Assembly: GCA_963846585.1 (NCBI GenBank) | Contig: CAWJWO010000015.1 | Location: 310,001-374,000, forward strand | From: JAAUTT01 sp963846585 | Lineage (GTDB): Bacteria > Bacteroidota > Bacteroidia > Bacteroidales > JAAUTT01 | Direction of reading: 5' to 3' | Length of the DNA stretch: 64,000 nt | Shown here: positions 25,628-35,540 of the stretch, one piece after another | How the letters are laid out: the number at the start of each line of letters is the position of its first letter | How positions within the stretch are numbered: the stretch's first letter is position 1 | Program-made: the position numbers and the translations under genes | The notes under the pieces: generated by a model | The model's input: only the letters and a program-made list of their open reading frames with translations | Told to the model about the DNA's origin: nothing | The model's database searches: none

Positions 25628-26243
25628 TATTTAAAAGTCTATGAGTAAACTGAATAAAACGTTGTAAAACGTTTAATTTTTGGTCAAAATTAAATTTTTT
25701 TCCTTTACTTTTTGGATCGTAAAGCATAGCCGTACACAGGCACATTTTGCGGTTATTTTTCTGAAGAATCTCATAATTTACACAGCTCTGGCATCCATGC
25801 CAAAACGAATCATCAGTAGTTAACTCTGAAAATGTAACCGGCTTATAACCAAGTTCCGAATTTATCTTCATAACAGCTAAACTAGTGGTAATTCCAAAAA
25901 TTTTAGCGTTTGGAAATTTCTTTCGCGAAAGTTCAAAGGCTTTTTTCTTAATACCCCTTGCCAAACCTGATTTACGATATTCAGGGGCTACTATTAAGCC
26001 GGAATTAGCTACAAACTGTCCATGCCCCCAACTTTCGATATAACAAAAACCGGCAAGTTTCTTTTCACAAAAGGCAATCACAGCTTTTCCCTCAACCATT
26101 TTATCGCGTATATATTCTGGTTTACGTTTGGCTATTCCGGTGCCACGGACTTTTGCTGATTCCTCCATCAGGCTGCAAATTTCTTCTGCATATCCAATGT
26201 GTTCACAACCAGCTGATAAAATTTTAAATATCGCTTTATCCAT
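25617..26243 (-). CDS. GNAT acetyltransferase, probable N-acetylglutamate synthase of the arg operon
   Basis: A 208-residue GNAT-fold protein. The acetyl-CoA region is VAPEYRKSGLARGIKKKAFELS (about 86-107), followed by FGITTSLAVMKINSELGYKPV. The C-terminal tail holds closely spaced cysteines (GCQSCVNYE and KMCLCTAML). It is the first gene of the arg operon and overlaps argC, a position where Bacteroidota carry a GNAT protein thought to act as the acetylglutamate synthase. The enzymatic assignment is inference from context. Confidence 0.75.
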   Translation of the reverse strand: MDKAIFKILSAGCEHIGYAEEICSLMEESAKVRGTGIAKRKPEYIRDKMVEGKAVIAFCEKKLAGFCYIESWGHGQFVANSGLIVAPEYRKSGLARGIKKKAFELSRKKFPNAKIFGITTSLAVMKINSELGYKPVTFSELTTDDSFWHGCQSCVNYEILQKNNRKMCLCTAMLYDPKSKGKKFNFDQKLNVLQRFIQFTHRLLNNGH

Positions 26244-26322
26244 ATTAAAAAAAATGAAAAAAATACATGATTATTTATACCGGAAAGATTCAGAATACGT
26301 AATTCTTTTAATATATATTTAC

Positions 26323-26334
26323 GCCCGGCCGGGC
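26323..26334. repeat. GC-only perfect palindrome in an AT-rich spacer
   Basis: GCCCGGCCGGGC is a perfect 12-bp palindrome upstream of the arg operon. The surrounding spacer is strongly AT-rich, which makes a site of pure G and C stand out. Confidence 0.6.
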
Positions 26335-26447
26335 CTTAAGGAATGAATTTCCAAAAGTCGGAAAAATAATATTTCAATATTTCTAAATAAGTTTTCCATA
26401 ATAAAATACAAATATAACATATATATACTAAATTCAAGTAAAATTAA

Positions 26448-26528
26448 TTGTAAAAGTTGTAAAGGTTATAAAAGTTTTAAATTTTGTAACATCTGCAACA
26501 TTTACAACGTTTACAACATCTACAACTT
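26448..26528. repeat. GTAAAAGTTGTAAAGG / ATTTACAACGTTTACAACATC word repeats
   Basis: Degenerate TTGTAAAGGTTATAAAAG words are followed by the complementary ACATCTGCAACATTTACAACG words just before the lipoprotein gene at 26538. They can fold back into a hairpin in the leader. Confidence 0.55.
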
Positions 26529-26537
26529 AATAAAGAT

Positions 26538-27416
26538 ATGAAACTAAAAATATTTTTTTTATTTATAATATTGTATTTAATCCCTTCCTGTTCATACGAT
26601 AACAGATCATCCGGCCATTCCCCGTTTATATATGCAAAAGATACAATTTCACTGAAATTAAAATTTGCTGAATCTAATTATGCAATTCCATCGCCTGCCC
26701 AGATATCATTTATGATGGAACAGTTTAAATTGCCATATTATTTTGAAAATATTATTATACACCAAAATAACTTTAACAAAATAAACAACTCAACAATTAA
26801 AAATTCACTAAACCTTGGCACAATTGGCACTATTTTGTATTATTTAAACCTGTATAATAAAAAAGAACAGGCTAATAAGTATATTAATGAACTCACTGAC
26901 GTTATGAATGATTTGGGAATAAGCGAATCAATCGACAAATCAATTATTAATAATCTGAGACATTATTTTGGGGTTAGGGATACATTCAGAATTTTATTAT
27001 CCCAAATATACAGAAGTATAGATAAACACTTAAAGGATAATGACCAATGGGATATAAGTGTTCTAATTGTTACAGGGGGTTGGATCGAAAGTTTTTATGA
27101 AATGACACAATTATATGCTAATACAAAGGATAATGAGATTTATTACCTTATCACTTACCAGGGCCCTGTAATTGAAAATCTTATAAAAATGTTAGCCCCT
27201 TATTACGAAAAATCCACTGATTTTTCAGGACTCATAGATGATATGGTTAATTTAGCCTATGAATTTGATGTTTTTGAATTTAATTCATCCATTTTTAACA
27301 TTTCAACCGATACAGTTTTTCATATTACGAAAATACATAACGAAATGACTATAGAAAATAATTGTTCCGGACTTGACAATATAATAAGATACACGAAAGA
27401 TTTTCACAATAAATAA
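26538..27416 (+). CDS. Lipoprotein of unknown function, first gene of the ABCG-like operon
   Basis: A 292-residue protein with lipobox LIPSC (Cys about 18), then a mostly helical domain. I do not recognise the family. Visible segments: LNLGTIGTILYYLNLYNKKEQANKYINELTDVMNDLG, DQWDISVLIVTGGWIESFYEMTQLY and IENLIKMLAPYYEKS. It is followed within 14 bp by a small exported protein and then by a large ABC transporter, all on one strand. It is therefore likely an accessory lipoprotein of that transporter. Confidence 0.75.
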   Translation: MKLKIFFLFIILYLIPSCSYDNRSSGHSPFIYAKDTISLKLKFAESNYAIPSPAQISFMMEQFKLPYYFENIIIHQNNFNKINNSTIKNSLNLGTIGTILYYLNLYNKKEQANKYINELTDVMNDLGISESIDKSIINNLRHYFGVRDTFRILLSQIYRSIDKHLKDNDQWDISVLIVTGGWIESFYEMTQLYANTKDNEIYYLITYQGPVIENLIKMLAPYYEKSTDFSGLIDDMVNLAYEFDVFEFNSSIFNISTDTVFHITKIHNEMTIENNCSGLDNIIRYTKDFHNK

Positions 27417-27429
27417 CCTTTTAACCTAA

Positions 27430-27855
27430 ATGATGTCCCGTATAATTCACAATTGTATTCTATTATTATTATCTTGCAATTTGAACATTTATTCCCAGGA
27501 TTTAATAAACAGGGACAATTGTTTTGATTTACCGGACAATTCTTATAATACCGACGGAATGGATCACCAGTTGGTTATTTACAGTAACAGATTTACCCGG
27601 TTAAATGTAATTTTTTTACCACAATTCAAATACAGAGTGATAATTTGTAACAAAAACATTAATTCGCAAGTGGAAATTAAATTTACAGATGAAAAAGGAA
27701 ATGTATTATATTCTGATGGAGATTTTAAAGAATGGGATTTCCAATCTGATGCTTTGTTAAAAGGCACCTTCCAGCTTAAGTTATTTAAAGAGACATCCAA
27801 TTATGAAAACATAAGTTTAATTATTGGTTACAAACCAATTGGATATAAATTCTAG
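27430..27855 (+). CDS. Small exported protein of unknown function
   Basis: A 141-residue protein with signal peptide (residues 1-22, ending NIYSQ), then a beta-rich domain: FDLPDNSYNTDGMDHQLVIYS, FLPQFKYRVIICNK, KFTDEKGNVLYSDG and FQLKLFKETSN. The pattern resembles a small jelly-roll or Ig-like fold, but I cannot name a family. It lies between the lipoprotein (14 bp) and the transporter (10 bp). Confidence 0.7.
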   Translation: MMSRIIHNCILLLLSCNLNIYSQDLINRDNCFDLPDNSYNTDGMDHQLVIYSNRFTRLNVIFLPQFKYRVIICNKNINSQVEIKFTDEKGNVLYSDGDFKEWDFQSDALLKGTFQLKLFKETSNYENISLIIGYKPIGYKF

Positions 27856-27864
27856 CAGAAAGTT

Positions 27865-30800
27865 ATGAGTGAACAAATTTTAAAAGCACTTATGCAGTTA
27901 TTTGCAATTATTGCCCGACCGCAAAGCAGCCGGTTTGACCGTCGCACTGTTGTAGAAAACTTTCTCAGTCGTCAAATAAACAATGAATTAGTTCAGGAAT
28001 ACCTGAAAATATTTGATGAATTTTATGTCATTAATCAAAATAAACTTGTTGAAACAAATCTGAATAAAAAATGGACGTCTTCCAGTTCTGTAAGAGTATT
28101 ATTAATTTGTACAGAATTAAACGAAGAACTTACTCTTAAACAAAAAGTAATTTTACTAGTTCAATTGCTTGAATTTGTTAAATCAGATATTTCTGAAGAA
28201 AAAGAAATCACGAAACAGGAACACGAATTTATTTCAACAGTTGCTGAAATATTTAAAATAAACGAAGAAGAATATTCACTTATCCGCGATTTTGTTCTTT
28301 TTTCTTCTAATCTTATACCAAATAACCCTGGTATTGCCCTAATAAACAACATTAATGAACCCCGGTTTAATGAAACCAATCATATTTTATGGGAAGGATT
28401 GGAAGGTGAAGTAAGAGTTATGCATGTGGTATATGCTAATATGTTTTTGATCCGTTACATGAGCAACAGCGAATTGTACCTTAACGGACAATTACTTGCA
28501 AACGACAAAGTTTATGTTTTCAATACCGGATCAAGCCTTAGGAATCCTCAGATTAAGCCTATTTATTACAGCGATGTTGTTTCATATTTTAACAATGAGT
28601 TAAAAGATTCTAAAATAATTTTCGAAGTTAAAAACATTGAATATCATTTTAAAGGTGGACAAACAGGATTGCATCCGATGAGTTTCAGAGAGGAATCAGG
28701 TCACATGGTTGGTATCATGGGAGGAAGCGGGGCCGGTAAAACTACACTTTTAAATGTACTGAATGGAATAACATCGCCTGCATCAGGAGAGGTTTTAATA
28801 AACGGCATCAATATTCATACTGAAAGCAAACAAATTGAAGGTATTATAGGTTTTGTCTCACAGGATGATCTTTTGATTGAAGAACTTACTGTTTTCGAAA
28901 ACCTTTTTTACAATGCCAGGCTTTGTTTTGGCAATATAGATGATAACCAAATAACAGGGATGGTTATCGAGGTATTACAAAACCTGGGTTTGCAGGATAT
29001 TAAAGATATGAAGGTTGGCTCTCCGCTAAATAAAAAAATAAGCGGTGGCCAGCGCAAACGGTTAAATATTGCACTGGAACTTATCAGGGAGCCAAGTGTC
29101 CTGTTTCTGGATGAACCAACTTCCGGTCTTTCATCACGTGATTCTGAAAACATTATGGATTTGCTTAAAGAACTTACCTTTAAGGGAAAGCTTGTATTTA
29201 TAGTGATCCATCAGCCATCTTCAGAAATCTTCAAGATGTTCGACAAGCTTTTATTTCTTGACATCGGCGGATATTTAATATACGATGGCGACCCAATTGA
29301 TTCGATCATATATTTCAAATCCAAGATGCACCATGCAAACTGGAATGAAAGCGAATGTCATGTATGTGGCAATGTTAACCCTGAACAAATTTTTAACATA
29401 GTTGAATCAAGAGTTATTGACGAAAATGGAAAGATTACTTATACACGCAAAGTTTCACCAAAGGAATGGAACCAACATTTTATTAATTTCTCAGCCAATC
29501 GGGATAAAAAATACAACGAATCTCACGATTTACCGAAAATTCATTTTAAAATCCCCGGCGTATTAAAACAATTCCTTGTTTTTGTCCAACGCGATATCAT
29601 ATCCAAATTATCCAACACCCAGTACCTGTTAATAAATTTATTAGAAGCTCCGCTACTGGCATTTATTCTATCGTTCCTCATTAAATTTTATAACATAACC
29701 AGCCAGGATAAATACACTTTTAACGGAAACAGTAATCTTCCGGTATATATATTTATGTCTGTTATTGTAGCTATTTTCATAGGATTATCAGTTAGTGCCG
29801 AGGAAATTATAAAAGACAGGAAAATTTTAAAACGGGAAGCTTTTTTAAATTTAAGCTGGGCCAGTTATTTATTATCTAAAATTGCAGTATTATTTACGAT
29901 TTCTGCTATTCAGGCACTTATGTTTGTTGTTATTGGCAATTCCATTATCGAAATCAAGGGAATGTATTTTCAATACTGGATTGTATTATTTTCAGCCTGG
30001 TCGGCCTCAAATGTAGTGGGATTGGTAATTTCCGATTCTTTCAAGACGGTAGTTACTATTTATATCCTGATCCCTTTTTTGGTAATACCGCAAATTATTC
30101 TTAGCGGAGTTATTGTAAGGTTCGACCGGCTAAATCCTACCCTTTCAGAACCGCACAGGATACCTGCTTATGGGGAGATTATTACTGCACGGTGGGCTTA
30201 TGAAGCGTTGGCAGTATACCAGTATAAAGAAAATGATTATGAAAAAATTCTGTATCCATACGAAAAGATAATGAGCCTGGCTGAATTTAAAAAGAATTTC
30301 TGGGTACGTAACCTTAAAAATAAAACTCAATATTTATCAGCACAAATTGGGCATCCAGAGGACAAAGCAAAGTTTAACAGCGACCTTCTTGTTATACGTA
30401 ACGAAATAACAAAAGAAAACTTTATCAACCCATTATTGAAATGGCTTCAGGTAAATCAGCTTAATGAGAAAAAACTTACTCCCGACTTAATTAATTCGGT
30501 TTCAAATTACCTTGATGAGTTGAACCGTTACTATATCCATTTATACAATAAGGCTAACGATCGTCGGGACAGTATAATACAAAACCTTCAAAAAACGCCT
30601 GCTGAAAAAGAAAAATTTCTTTCACTAAAAATGAGCTTTCATAATGAAAAACTTGCTGAATTTGTTACCAATATTAATGAAGTAGACCGTATAGTAGAAT
30701 ACAACCATAATTTATACCAAAAGGTTAATCCGGTATATCTCGATCCTGAACCAGGTTTCATAAAGGCACACTTTTATGCTCCGGTAAAGCCATTCTTCGG

Positions 30801-30948
30801 CAGGTTTATTAGTACATTCCGTGCAAATATAGCAGTAATATGGGTGACAACAATTTTAGCTTACTTCGTTCTATACTTCAGGTTGGTGAAAAAATTCCTT
30901 GATGGCATTGAACAATTTTTCGGACGTTTTTCCAATAATACTGATTAG
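27865..30948 (+). CDS. ABCG-type transporter with N-terminal TerB-like and FHA-like domains
   Basis: A 1027-residue fusion. Residues 1-150 resemble a TerB-like helical domain (LKALMQLFAIIARPQSSR ... VAEIFKINEEEYSLIRDFV). Residues about 170-240 form a beta-rich FHA-like domain (SNSELYLNGQLL, KVYVFNTGSS). Next comes an ABCG-type ATPase: Walker A GGSGAGKTT near 286, signature ISGGQRKR near 393 and Walker B VLFLDEPTSGLSS near 414. The C-terminal half holds ABC-2 helices with a long soluble insertion (about 790-960) before the last helix. It closes an operon with the lipoprotein and the small exported protein. The substrate is unknown. Confidence 0.85.
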   Translation: MSEQILKALMQLFAIIARPQSSRFDRRTVVENFLSRQINNELVQEYLKIFDEFYVINQNKLVETNLNKKWTSSSSVRVLLICTELNEELTLKQKVILLVQLLEFVKSDISEEKEITKQEHEFISTVAEIFKINEEEYSLIRDFVLFSSNLIPNNPGIALINNINEPRFNETNHILWEGLEGEVRVMHVVYANMFLIRYMSNSELYLNGQLLANDKVYVFNTGSSLRNPQIKPIYYSDVVSYFNNELKDSKIIFEVKNIEYHFKGGQTGLHPMSFREESGHMVGIMGGSGAGKTTLLNVLNGITSPASGEVLINGINIHTESKQIEGIIGFVSQDDLLIEELTVFENLFYNARLCFGNIDDNQITGMVIEVLQNLGLQDIKDMKVGSPLNKKISGGQRKRLNIALELIREPSVLFLDEPTSGLSSRDSENIMDLLKELTFKGKLVFIVIHQPSSEIFKMFDKLLFLDIGGYLIYDGDPIDSIIYFKSKMHHANWNESECHVCGNVNPEQIFNIVESRVIDENGKITYTRKVSPKEWNQHFINFSANRDKKYNESHDLPKIHFKIPGVLKQFLVFVQRDIISKLSNTQYLLINLLEAPLLAFILSFLIKFYNITSQDKYTFNGNSNLPVYIFMSVIVAIFIGLSVSAEEIIKDRKILKREAFLNLSWASYLLSKIAVLFTISAIQALMFVVIGNSIIEIKGMYFQYWIVLFSAWSASNVVGLVISDSFKTVVTIYILIPFLVIPQIILSGVIVRFDRLNPTLSEPHRIPAYGEIITARWAYEALAVYQYKENDYEKILYPYEKIMSLAEFKKNFWVRNLKNKTQYLSAQIGHPEDKAKFNSDLLVIRNEITKENFINPLLKWLQVNQLNEKKLTPDLINSVSNYLDELNRYYIHLYNKANDRRDSIIQNLQKTPAEKEKFLSLKMSFHNEKLAEFVTNINEVDRIVEYNHNLYQKVNPVYLDPEPGFIKAHFYAPVKPFFGRFISTFRANIAVIWVTTILAYFVLYFRLVKKFLDGIEQFFGRFSNNTD

Positions 30949-31002
30949 TGTCTGAAATATAGTTGATAGTTATGCGAATTAAGAGTTGGATTACTATTTT
31001 TT

Positions 31003-31029
31003 GAGATTCCGAGCGCAGGGAGGAATCTC
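31003..31029. repeat. GAGATTCC...GGAATCTC hairpin element
   Basis: 8-bp perfect arms flank a 12-nt GC-rich centre between two convergent gene ends (ABCG gene and SDR gene). No clear U-run follows, so it is not an obvious terminator. I recall similar GAGATTCC elements as widespread intergenic repeats in environmental genomes. Confidence 0.5.
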
Positions 31030-31084
31030 ATTAGTTGGTTTCAATTCATTGACTGAGTCCACAAAATGTTGAGCAAATGATTTA

Positions 31085-31849
31085 TTATCTAAAAAATCCA
31101 CCTTCTGAATGGATTATCTGTCCACTTATCCAATCAGCCTTTTCACTTGCCAAAAACGCTATTAAATTTGCAGCATCACCAGGTTGTCCAAATCTTCCCT
31201 TGGGAAATAGCTTTATGTAGTTCTGCCTATCCTTTTCGTCCATCCAACCTGTATCTGTAATTCCCGGATTCACAGTATTAATTGTAATGTTCTTACACGC
31301 AATCTCATGTTGGATATTTCTTGTAAATGATTCAATTGCTGCTTTTGTCACAGCATAGGCAATTTCTGTACCCATTGCACCTAAGCTTTGACCCGTTGTT
31401 AAATTTATAATCCTTCCATTTTTTAAAGCTTTAAATCTTCTGACAAACTCTAAGGATAATAAAATAGTCGCTTTTAAATTTACTTTATAATGATTGTCAA
31501 GTTCATCAGATGTCAAATTATTTATATCGGCCTGTGTGCTATATGCAGCATTATTAACTAATATTGATGGATTCCCAAGCTTCTCCTCCACTATATCTAA
31601 AATTGTGCTTATTGATTTAACTAACATTAAGTCAAGTTCAATCATTTCGCAACGAACTCCAATTTTTCTAATTTCATCTTGAATAATCTCTGGTTCATTA
31701 TCCTTAACTCCCCAGGGCATTTTTCTATCATAATTACGCCAATATGTGAAAAAAATATCTGTTCCATTTTTGGCAAGTTCCTGGCAAATACCCCTTCCAA
31801 TACCTTTTAAACGTGTTACTCCTGTAACTATAGCAATTCTTTTATCCAC
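31085..31849 (-). CDS. Short-chain dehydrogenase/reductase (3-ketoacyl-reductase-like)
   Basis: A 254-residue classical SDR. The cofactor loop is TGVTRLKGIGRGI, two residues longer than the standard TGxxxGIG. Other motifs: NNAAYS (catalytic scaffold), the N-L-T-T-G-Q-S segment and the YAVTK catalytic Tyr/Lys. It ends SGQIIHSEGGFF. The start is GTG at 31849. The longer glycine loop and a FFTYWRNYDRKMPWGVK segment remind me of SDRs common in Bacillus-like Firmicutes, so horizontal transfer is possible; this is inference. No operon partners. Confidence 0.85.
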   Translation of the reverse strand: MDKRIAIVTGVTRLKGIGRGICQELAKNGTDIFFTYWRNYDRKMPWGVKDNEPEIIQDEIRKIGVRCEMIELDLMLVKSISTILDIVEEKLGNPSILVNNAAYSTQADINNLTSDELDNHYKVNLKATILLSLEFVRRFKALKNGRIINLTTGQSLGAMGTEIAYAVTKAAIESFTRNIQHEIACKNITINTVNPGITDTGWMDEKDRQNYIKLFPKGRFGQPGDAANLIAFLASEKADWISGQIIHSEGGFFR

Positions 31850-31925
31850 TACTAATAATGATAATGAAATTACATTTGTCCAAGTCTATGTATTCCTGTT
31901 TAAGGCAGCCAGCTACATATTTAAG

Positions 31926-31975
31926 ACACTAAGCACTATGCACTATGCACTGAGCACTATGCACTGAGCACTATA
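31926..31975. repeat. GCACTATGCACT word repeat abutting the PKD gene stop
   Basis: At least six GCACTA(T/G)-type units end exactly at the stop codon (31976-31978) of the minus-strand PKD gene. Same family as 13424-13461 and 40139-40153. Confidence 0.7.
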
Positions 31976-34315
31976 CTACCTGAGCAATAATACTGCTCCC
32001 TTTTTTGTACTTATATTCCCATCTGTAGTTTGAACTGTTACTGTATAAATGTATGTATCCACGGGCTGAATATGTCCGTTATATGTTCCGTCCCACCCTT
32101 CCGATAGGTCAGTAGTTGAAAATACCATATTCCCATACCGGTTAAAAATTTTAAATTCCAAAAGTTGTTTAATACCGCTGCCCAGTATTTTAAAAACACC
32201 GTTAACCCCTTCGCTACCAGGCCTGAATGCTTTTGGAAGAGCATATGTCTCAGTAGTATCAATATTAATTATTACATTAACTTTAGCAGTATCAGTAAAA
32301 CATCCTAACCGATCATAAACTACCAAAGTATATATATAAGTATTGTTAATGTTGGAAAGTGTAATAACCGGATTCAGACACTTTGAACAACTCAACCCGG
32401 TTAAGGGAGTCCATTTAAAAGTATCTATACCCGAAGAATCTTTTAGAATAACGGATATTTTATTAGTGCCTTCTGTAACAATTGTTGTATCAACAGGAGA
32501 TATAATTACATCAGGGATATAAACTTTTATTGAATCAGTACTTGCACATTTAGTGGCGGCAATTTTTACATTTACTTTGTACATTGATGTTTTAGCCGCA
32601 GGCAAATCTTTAACTGTATCTGTTAATGTACGGATAAAACCTGGAGTCCATAAAACAGAATCTCCATTAGTTGTTGCAATAAGCAATAATTTACGGTTAC
32701 TGCAAAATTGTTTATTTATATTGATAGCAATATCCGGCAAAGGATTTACCAAAAGTGAATGCTTCGCTGAATCCCTGCATCCGTTTGCACTGGTTACATA
32801 CAGGCTGATAGTTGAATCACCCGCCGTGAGGTATAAATGAGGTGGTGGTGTAAACATGGTTGATGTAGTACCGTCTCCCAAATCCCAAATTTGCTGATTG
32901 CCTGCATGGGACAAATTTGTAAATTGTATACTGGTTTGAGCACAGATAACTGAATCGGAAATACTGAATCCGGCCAGCAGGCTGTCAACATATATTATTA
33001 CAGGAGTGGTAACTGCATTACAACCATTGGCACCAAATAATTCCAGACGAAAAGTATCAACGCCGGGCTTTTTGTATGAAAATAACAAAGGATTTACAGT
33101 CGAATCTCTTCCATCCCCTAAAACCCATCGGTAACTTACAACATCAGAAGTATCACTCAAATAGGTAGATATAGCTTTGTTTTTACAAACTTCAGTTTTA
33201 AAAGGAGTAAAACTCCCGCTTGGTTCCATAACGTTAATTACCCATTTCAAGGTATCAATACAGCTACTGCCTGCTGAAACTATTAGTAAAACATCATAAA
33301 TACCGGATTTGGAATAATTATGAACTCCGTTATTGCTTGAGCTGACGGTATCATCACCGAAATTCCACAAAACAGATGTAACCCCGGTAGAAGTATTTGA
33401 AAAATTTATATCTCCCTTACAAATAATGCCATTATTATTAATAACAGTCCCATTTTGCGAAATAGTGCCTTTAGCCTGGACATTACCGGTAACCGACACT
33501 GCTGAAGGAACAGTTTCACTTGAATAACACCCGTAATAATCAGAGGAAGTAACAACAAGTTTAACATTGAAATTTCCTATAGAATCATATGTTGCAGTTG
33601 GGGTCCTCAAATTCGAAAATGTACCATTGCCAAAACTCCAGGAATAGACCGGATCAGGTCCGGTTGAATTATCAATAAAAGTTACTTTAAGTGGAATAAT
33701 ACATGCAGCTGTGGGTGGAACATCAAAAGCCGCGGTAGGTTTTGGTACAATACTGATATAATTGGTTTTAGCAGTGATATCAGAAGTACATTTATTGGAA
33801 TCAGTTACTTTTAAAGAAACACTGTAATTTCCGACAGATGTATAAATGTGAGTCGGATTATGACTGATACTGGTGGTTGTATCACCAAAATTCCAGTTCC
33901 AGCCTGTTATAGTACCGTCGGCAACTGTAGATAAATCATTAAATATTGCCGTATCGGTCGAACATGTTTTTGGCCTGTTAACCGAAAAATCGGCAACAGG
34001 CAGGTCGTAAATATTAATAGTTTTTGAAACTGTATCTGATGTTGGTGAATCCAGATGGTTATATGCTATTAATCTAACCTTGTAAACACCTGAAGGTAAT
34101 GTGAAACCAAAAGTAGAAGTATTGGGTGTTAAATCATAAATGCTGACAAACCATCGAATTGAATCTGTCGGAGAACTTGTACTAGTAAAAGTTTCCGGAG
34201 TTGGACCACATCCCGTTGTATCAGTTGCGGTAAAACTTGCCTTTAGCTGACCATTTGCTGAATTGAAGATAAACAATTCAAATGTTATCAGGAATAATAG
34301 TTTGACGAGTTTCAT
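31976..34315 (-). CDS. T9SS type B cargo: multi-PKD protein with gliding-type C-terminal domain
   Basis: A 779-residue protein with signal peptide (1-22, ending ANGQ). It carries several PKD domains, each with WNFGDTTTS / WSFGNGT / VLWNFGDDT / RWVLGDGRD / IWDLGDGTTS motifs. The C-terminus has the gliding-motility-associated/CHU-type sorting domain: LPKAFRPGSEGVNGVFKI, then FKIFNRYGNMVFST and GWDGTYNGHIQPVDTYIY. That domain directs export by the type IX system to the cell surface. It is divergent from porP/porE-like genes, which supports a cargo role. The specific ligand is unknown. Confidence 0.9.
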   Translation of the reverse strand: MKLVKLLFLITFELFIFNSANGQLKASFTATDTTGCGPTPETFTSTSSPTDSIRWFVSIYDLTPNTSTFGFTLPSGVYKVRLIAYNHLDSPTSDTVSKTINIYDLPVADFSVNRPKTCSTDTAIFNDLSTVADGTITGWNWNFGDTTTSISHNPTHIYTSVGNYSVSLKVTDSNKCTSDITAKTNYISIVPKPTAAFDVPPTAACIIPLKVTFIDNSTGPDPVYSWSFGNGTFSNLRTPTATYDSIGNFNVKLVVTSSDYYGCYSSETVPSAVSVTGNVQAKGTISQNGTVINNNGIICKGDINFSNTSTGVTSVLWNFGDDTVSSSNNGVHNYSKSGIYDVLLIVSAGSSCIDTLKWVINVMEPSGSFTPFKTEVCKNKAISTYLSDTSDVVSYRWVLGDGRDSTVNPLLFSYKKPGVDTFRLELFGANGCNAVTTPVIIYVDSLLAGFSISDSVICAQTSIQFTNLSHAGNQQIWDLGDGTTSTMFTPPPHLYLTAGDSTISLYVTSANGCRDSAKHSLLVNPLPDIAININKQFCSNRKLLLIATTNGDSVLWTPGFIRTLTDTVKDLPAAKTSMYKVNVKIAATKCASTDSIKVYIPDVIISPVDTTIVTEGTNKISVILKDSSGIDTFKWTPLTGLSCSKCLNPVITLSNINNTYIYTLVVYDRLGCFTDTAKVNVIINIDTTETYALPKAFRPGSEGVNGVFKILGSGIKQLLEFKIFNRYGNMVFSTTDLSEGWDGTYNGHIQPVDTYIYTVTVQTTDGNISTKKGAVLLLR

Positions 34316-34520
34316 AGTATAATTGTTAGTAAGTATTTATATATGCTTAAAATTGATTTACAGAATTGTAAAAAAAAATTTATATATTAGCTCGTCATTC
34401 TGTAAAATATATAATAGTTATATTGTAGAACAGTAATTATTTCAATTGTTCAATAATTCAAATAATTATGGGTTGAATCTACAAAAAAGTACAGAATTTT
34501 ACCACTAAAAATTAAATATT

Positions 34521-35540
34521 TTGCAAACGCCGGCAAAAATTTTAGTTATTTTTATTTTACTACTAACTACTTTATCCGTGAATGGGCAGGATATTCATTA
34601 TAGTCAATACTTTAACTGCCCGTTAAGTCTTAATCCGGCTGAAACAGGTAATTTTGAAGGTGACTGGAGAGGAATTGCCAACTATCGCAACCAGTGGAAT
34701 TCTCTTGGTATTCCTTATAACACATTAGCTGCAAGCTACGATCAGCAATTAAATATTAATAAAATGAATTTCAGTCCCGGATTTTACGTTATATCAGATA
34801 ATTCGGACAATGCAATATTATTAGTAAACAGTGTATATGCTTCTTTAAGTTATCATCAGGCATATAAAATGAATTATTTCAGCCTGGGAATCCAGTTAGG
34901 GGCTGTCTTTAAAAGACTTGATTTCAGTAAACTTACCTTCGCCAATCAGTTTGAAGAAAATCCTGAGGCAAATTTCAATCCCGCAATTCCTCCGACCGAC
35001 CTGGGTAAAGATAACGTTACCTATTTGGATTTTAATATTGGCGCAGAATGGACCAGGAAAATAAAAAATTTTGAACCTGAGGTCGGTATTTCCTTTTTTC
35101 ATCTGAACCAACCCAACGAATCTTTTTACTATCAAAGTATTGCACATGTACCGGTACGTAAAACCTTTTATGCTGCCTTAAAAACCGAATTAAATCAATC
35201 AACATATATTAAACCTGGCATCATGCTTTTTTCTATTGGAGGGTCAAATGACATGATGATAGGAAGCCAGATAGGTTGGACCATACAGGATAACACATTA
35301 AATGTAAGTGAAGTTAGCGGGGGAGTATATTATAGAAACGGGATTGTGAATAGTACGGATGCTATTATGGCAATGATTGGAACACAGATACATAATTTGA
35401 ATATTTCTGTTTCCTACGATATTAACATATCACCGGCAAACTCATTTACAAATCGCCAGGGAGCTTTCGAAATTTCTCTCATTTATAAAAACATAAGTTC
35501 GATAATAAAGACGTTTACAATACCAAATGAAAGAATTTAA
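34521..35540 (+). CDS. PorP/SprF-family type IX secretion outer-membrane protein
   Basis: A 339-residue beta-barrel protein starting at TTG (34521). No ATG is available in frame after the upstream TAA, and the TTG gives an ideal signal peptide (ending SVNGQ). The family N-terminus follows: DIHYSQYFNCPLSLNPAETGNF. Then come GDWRGIANYRNQWNSLG, AASYDQQL and paired beta strands up to GAFEISLIYK. PorP/SprF proteins are outer-membrane partners of T9SS cargo with type B domains. It overlaps the OmpA-family gene by 14 bp and diverges from the PKD cargo gene. Confidence 0.9.
   Translation: MQTPAKILVIFILLLTTLSVNGQDIHYSQYFNCPLSLNPAETGNFEGDWRGIANYRNQWNSLGIPYNTLAASYDQQLNINKMNFSPGFYVISDNSDNAILLVNSVYASLSYHQAYKMNYFSLGIQLGAVFKRLDFSKLTFANQFEENPEANFNPAIPPTDLGKDNVTYLDFNIGAEWTRKIKNFEPEVGISFFHLNQPNESFYYQSIAHVPVRKTFYAALKTELNQSTYIKPGIMLFSIGGSNDMMIGSQIGWTIQDNTLNVSEVSGGVYYRNGIVNSTDAIMAMIGTQIHNLNISVSYDINISPANSFTNRQGAFEISLIYKNISSIIKTFTIPNERI

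Noticed and set aside
26128..26346. Plus-strand ORF opposite the GNAT gene and its leader
   Set aside because: It is antisense to the GNAT start and runs through the palindrome; there is no sign of a coding gene.
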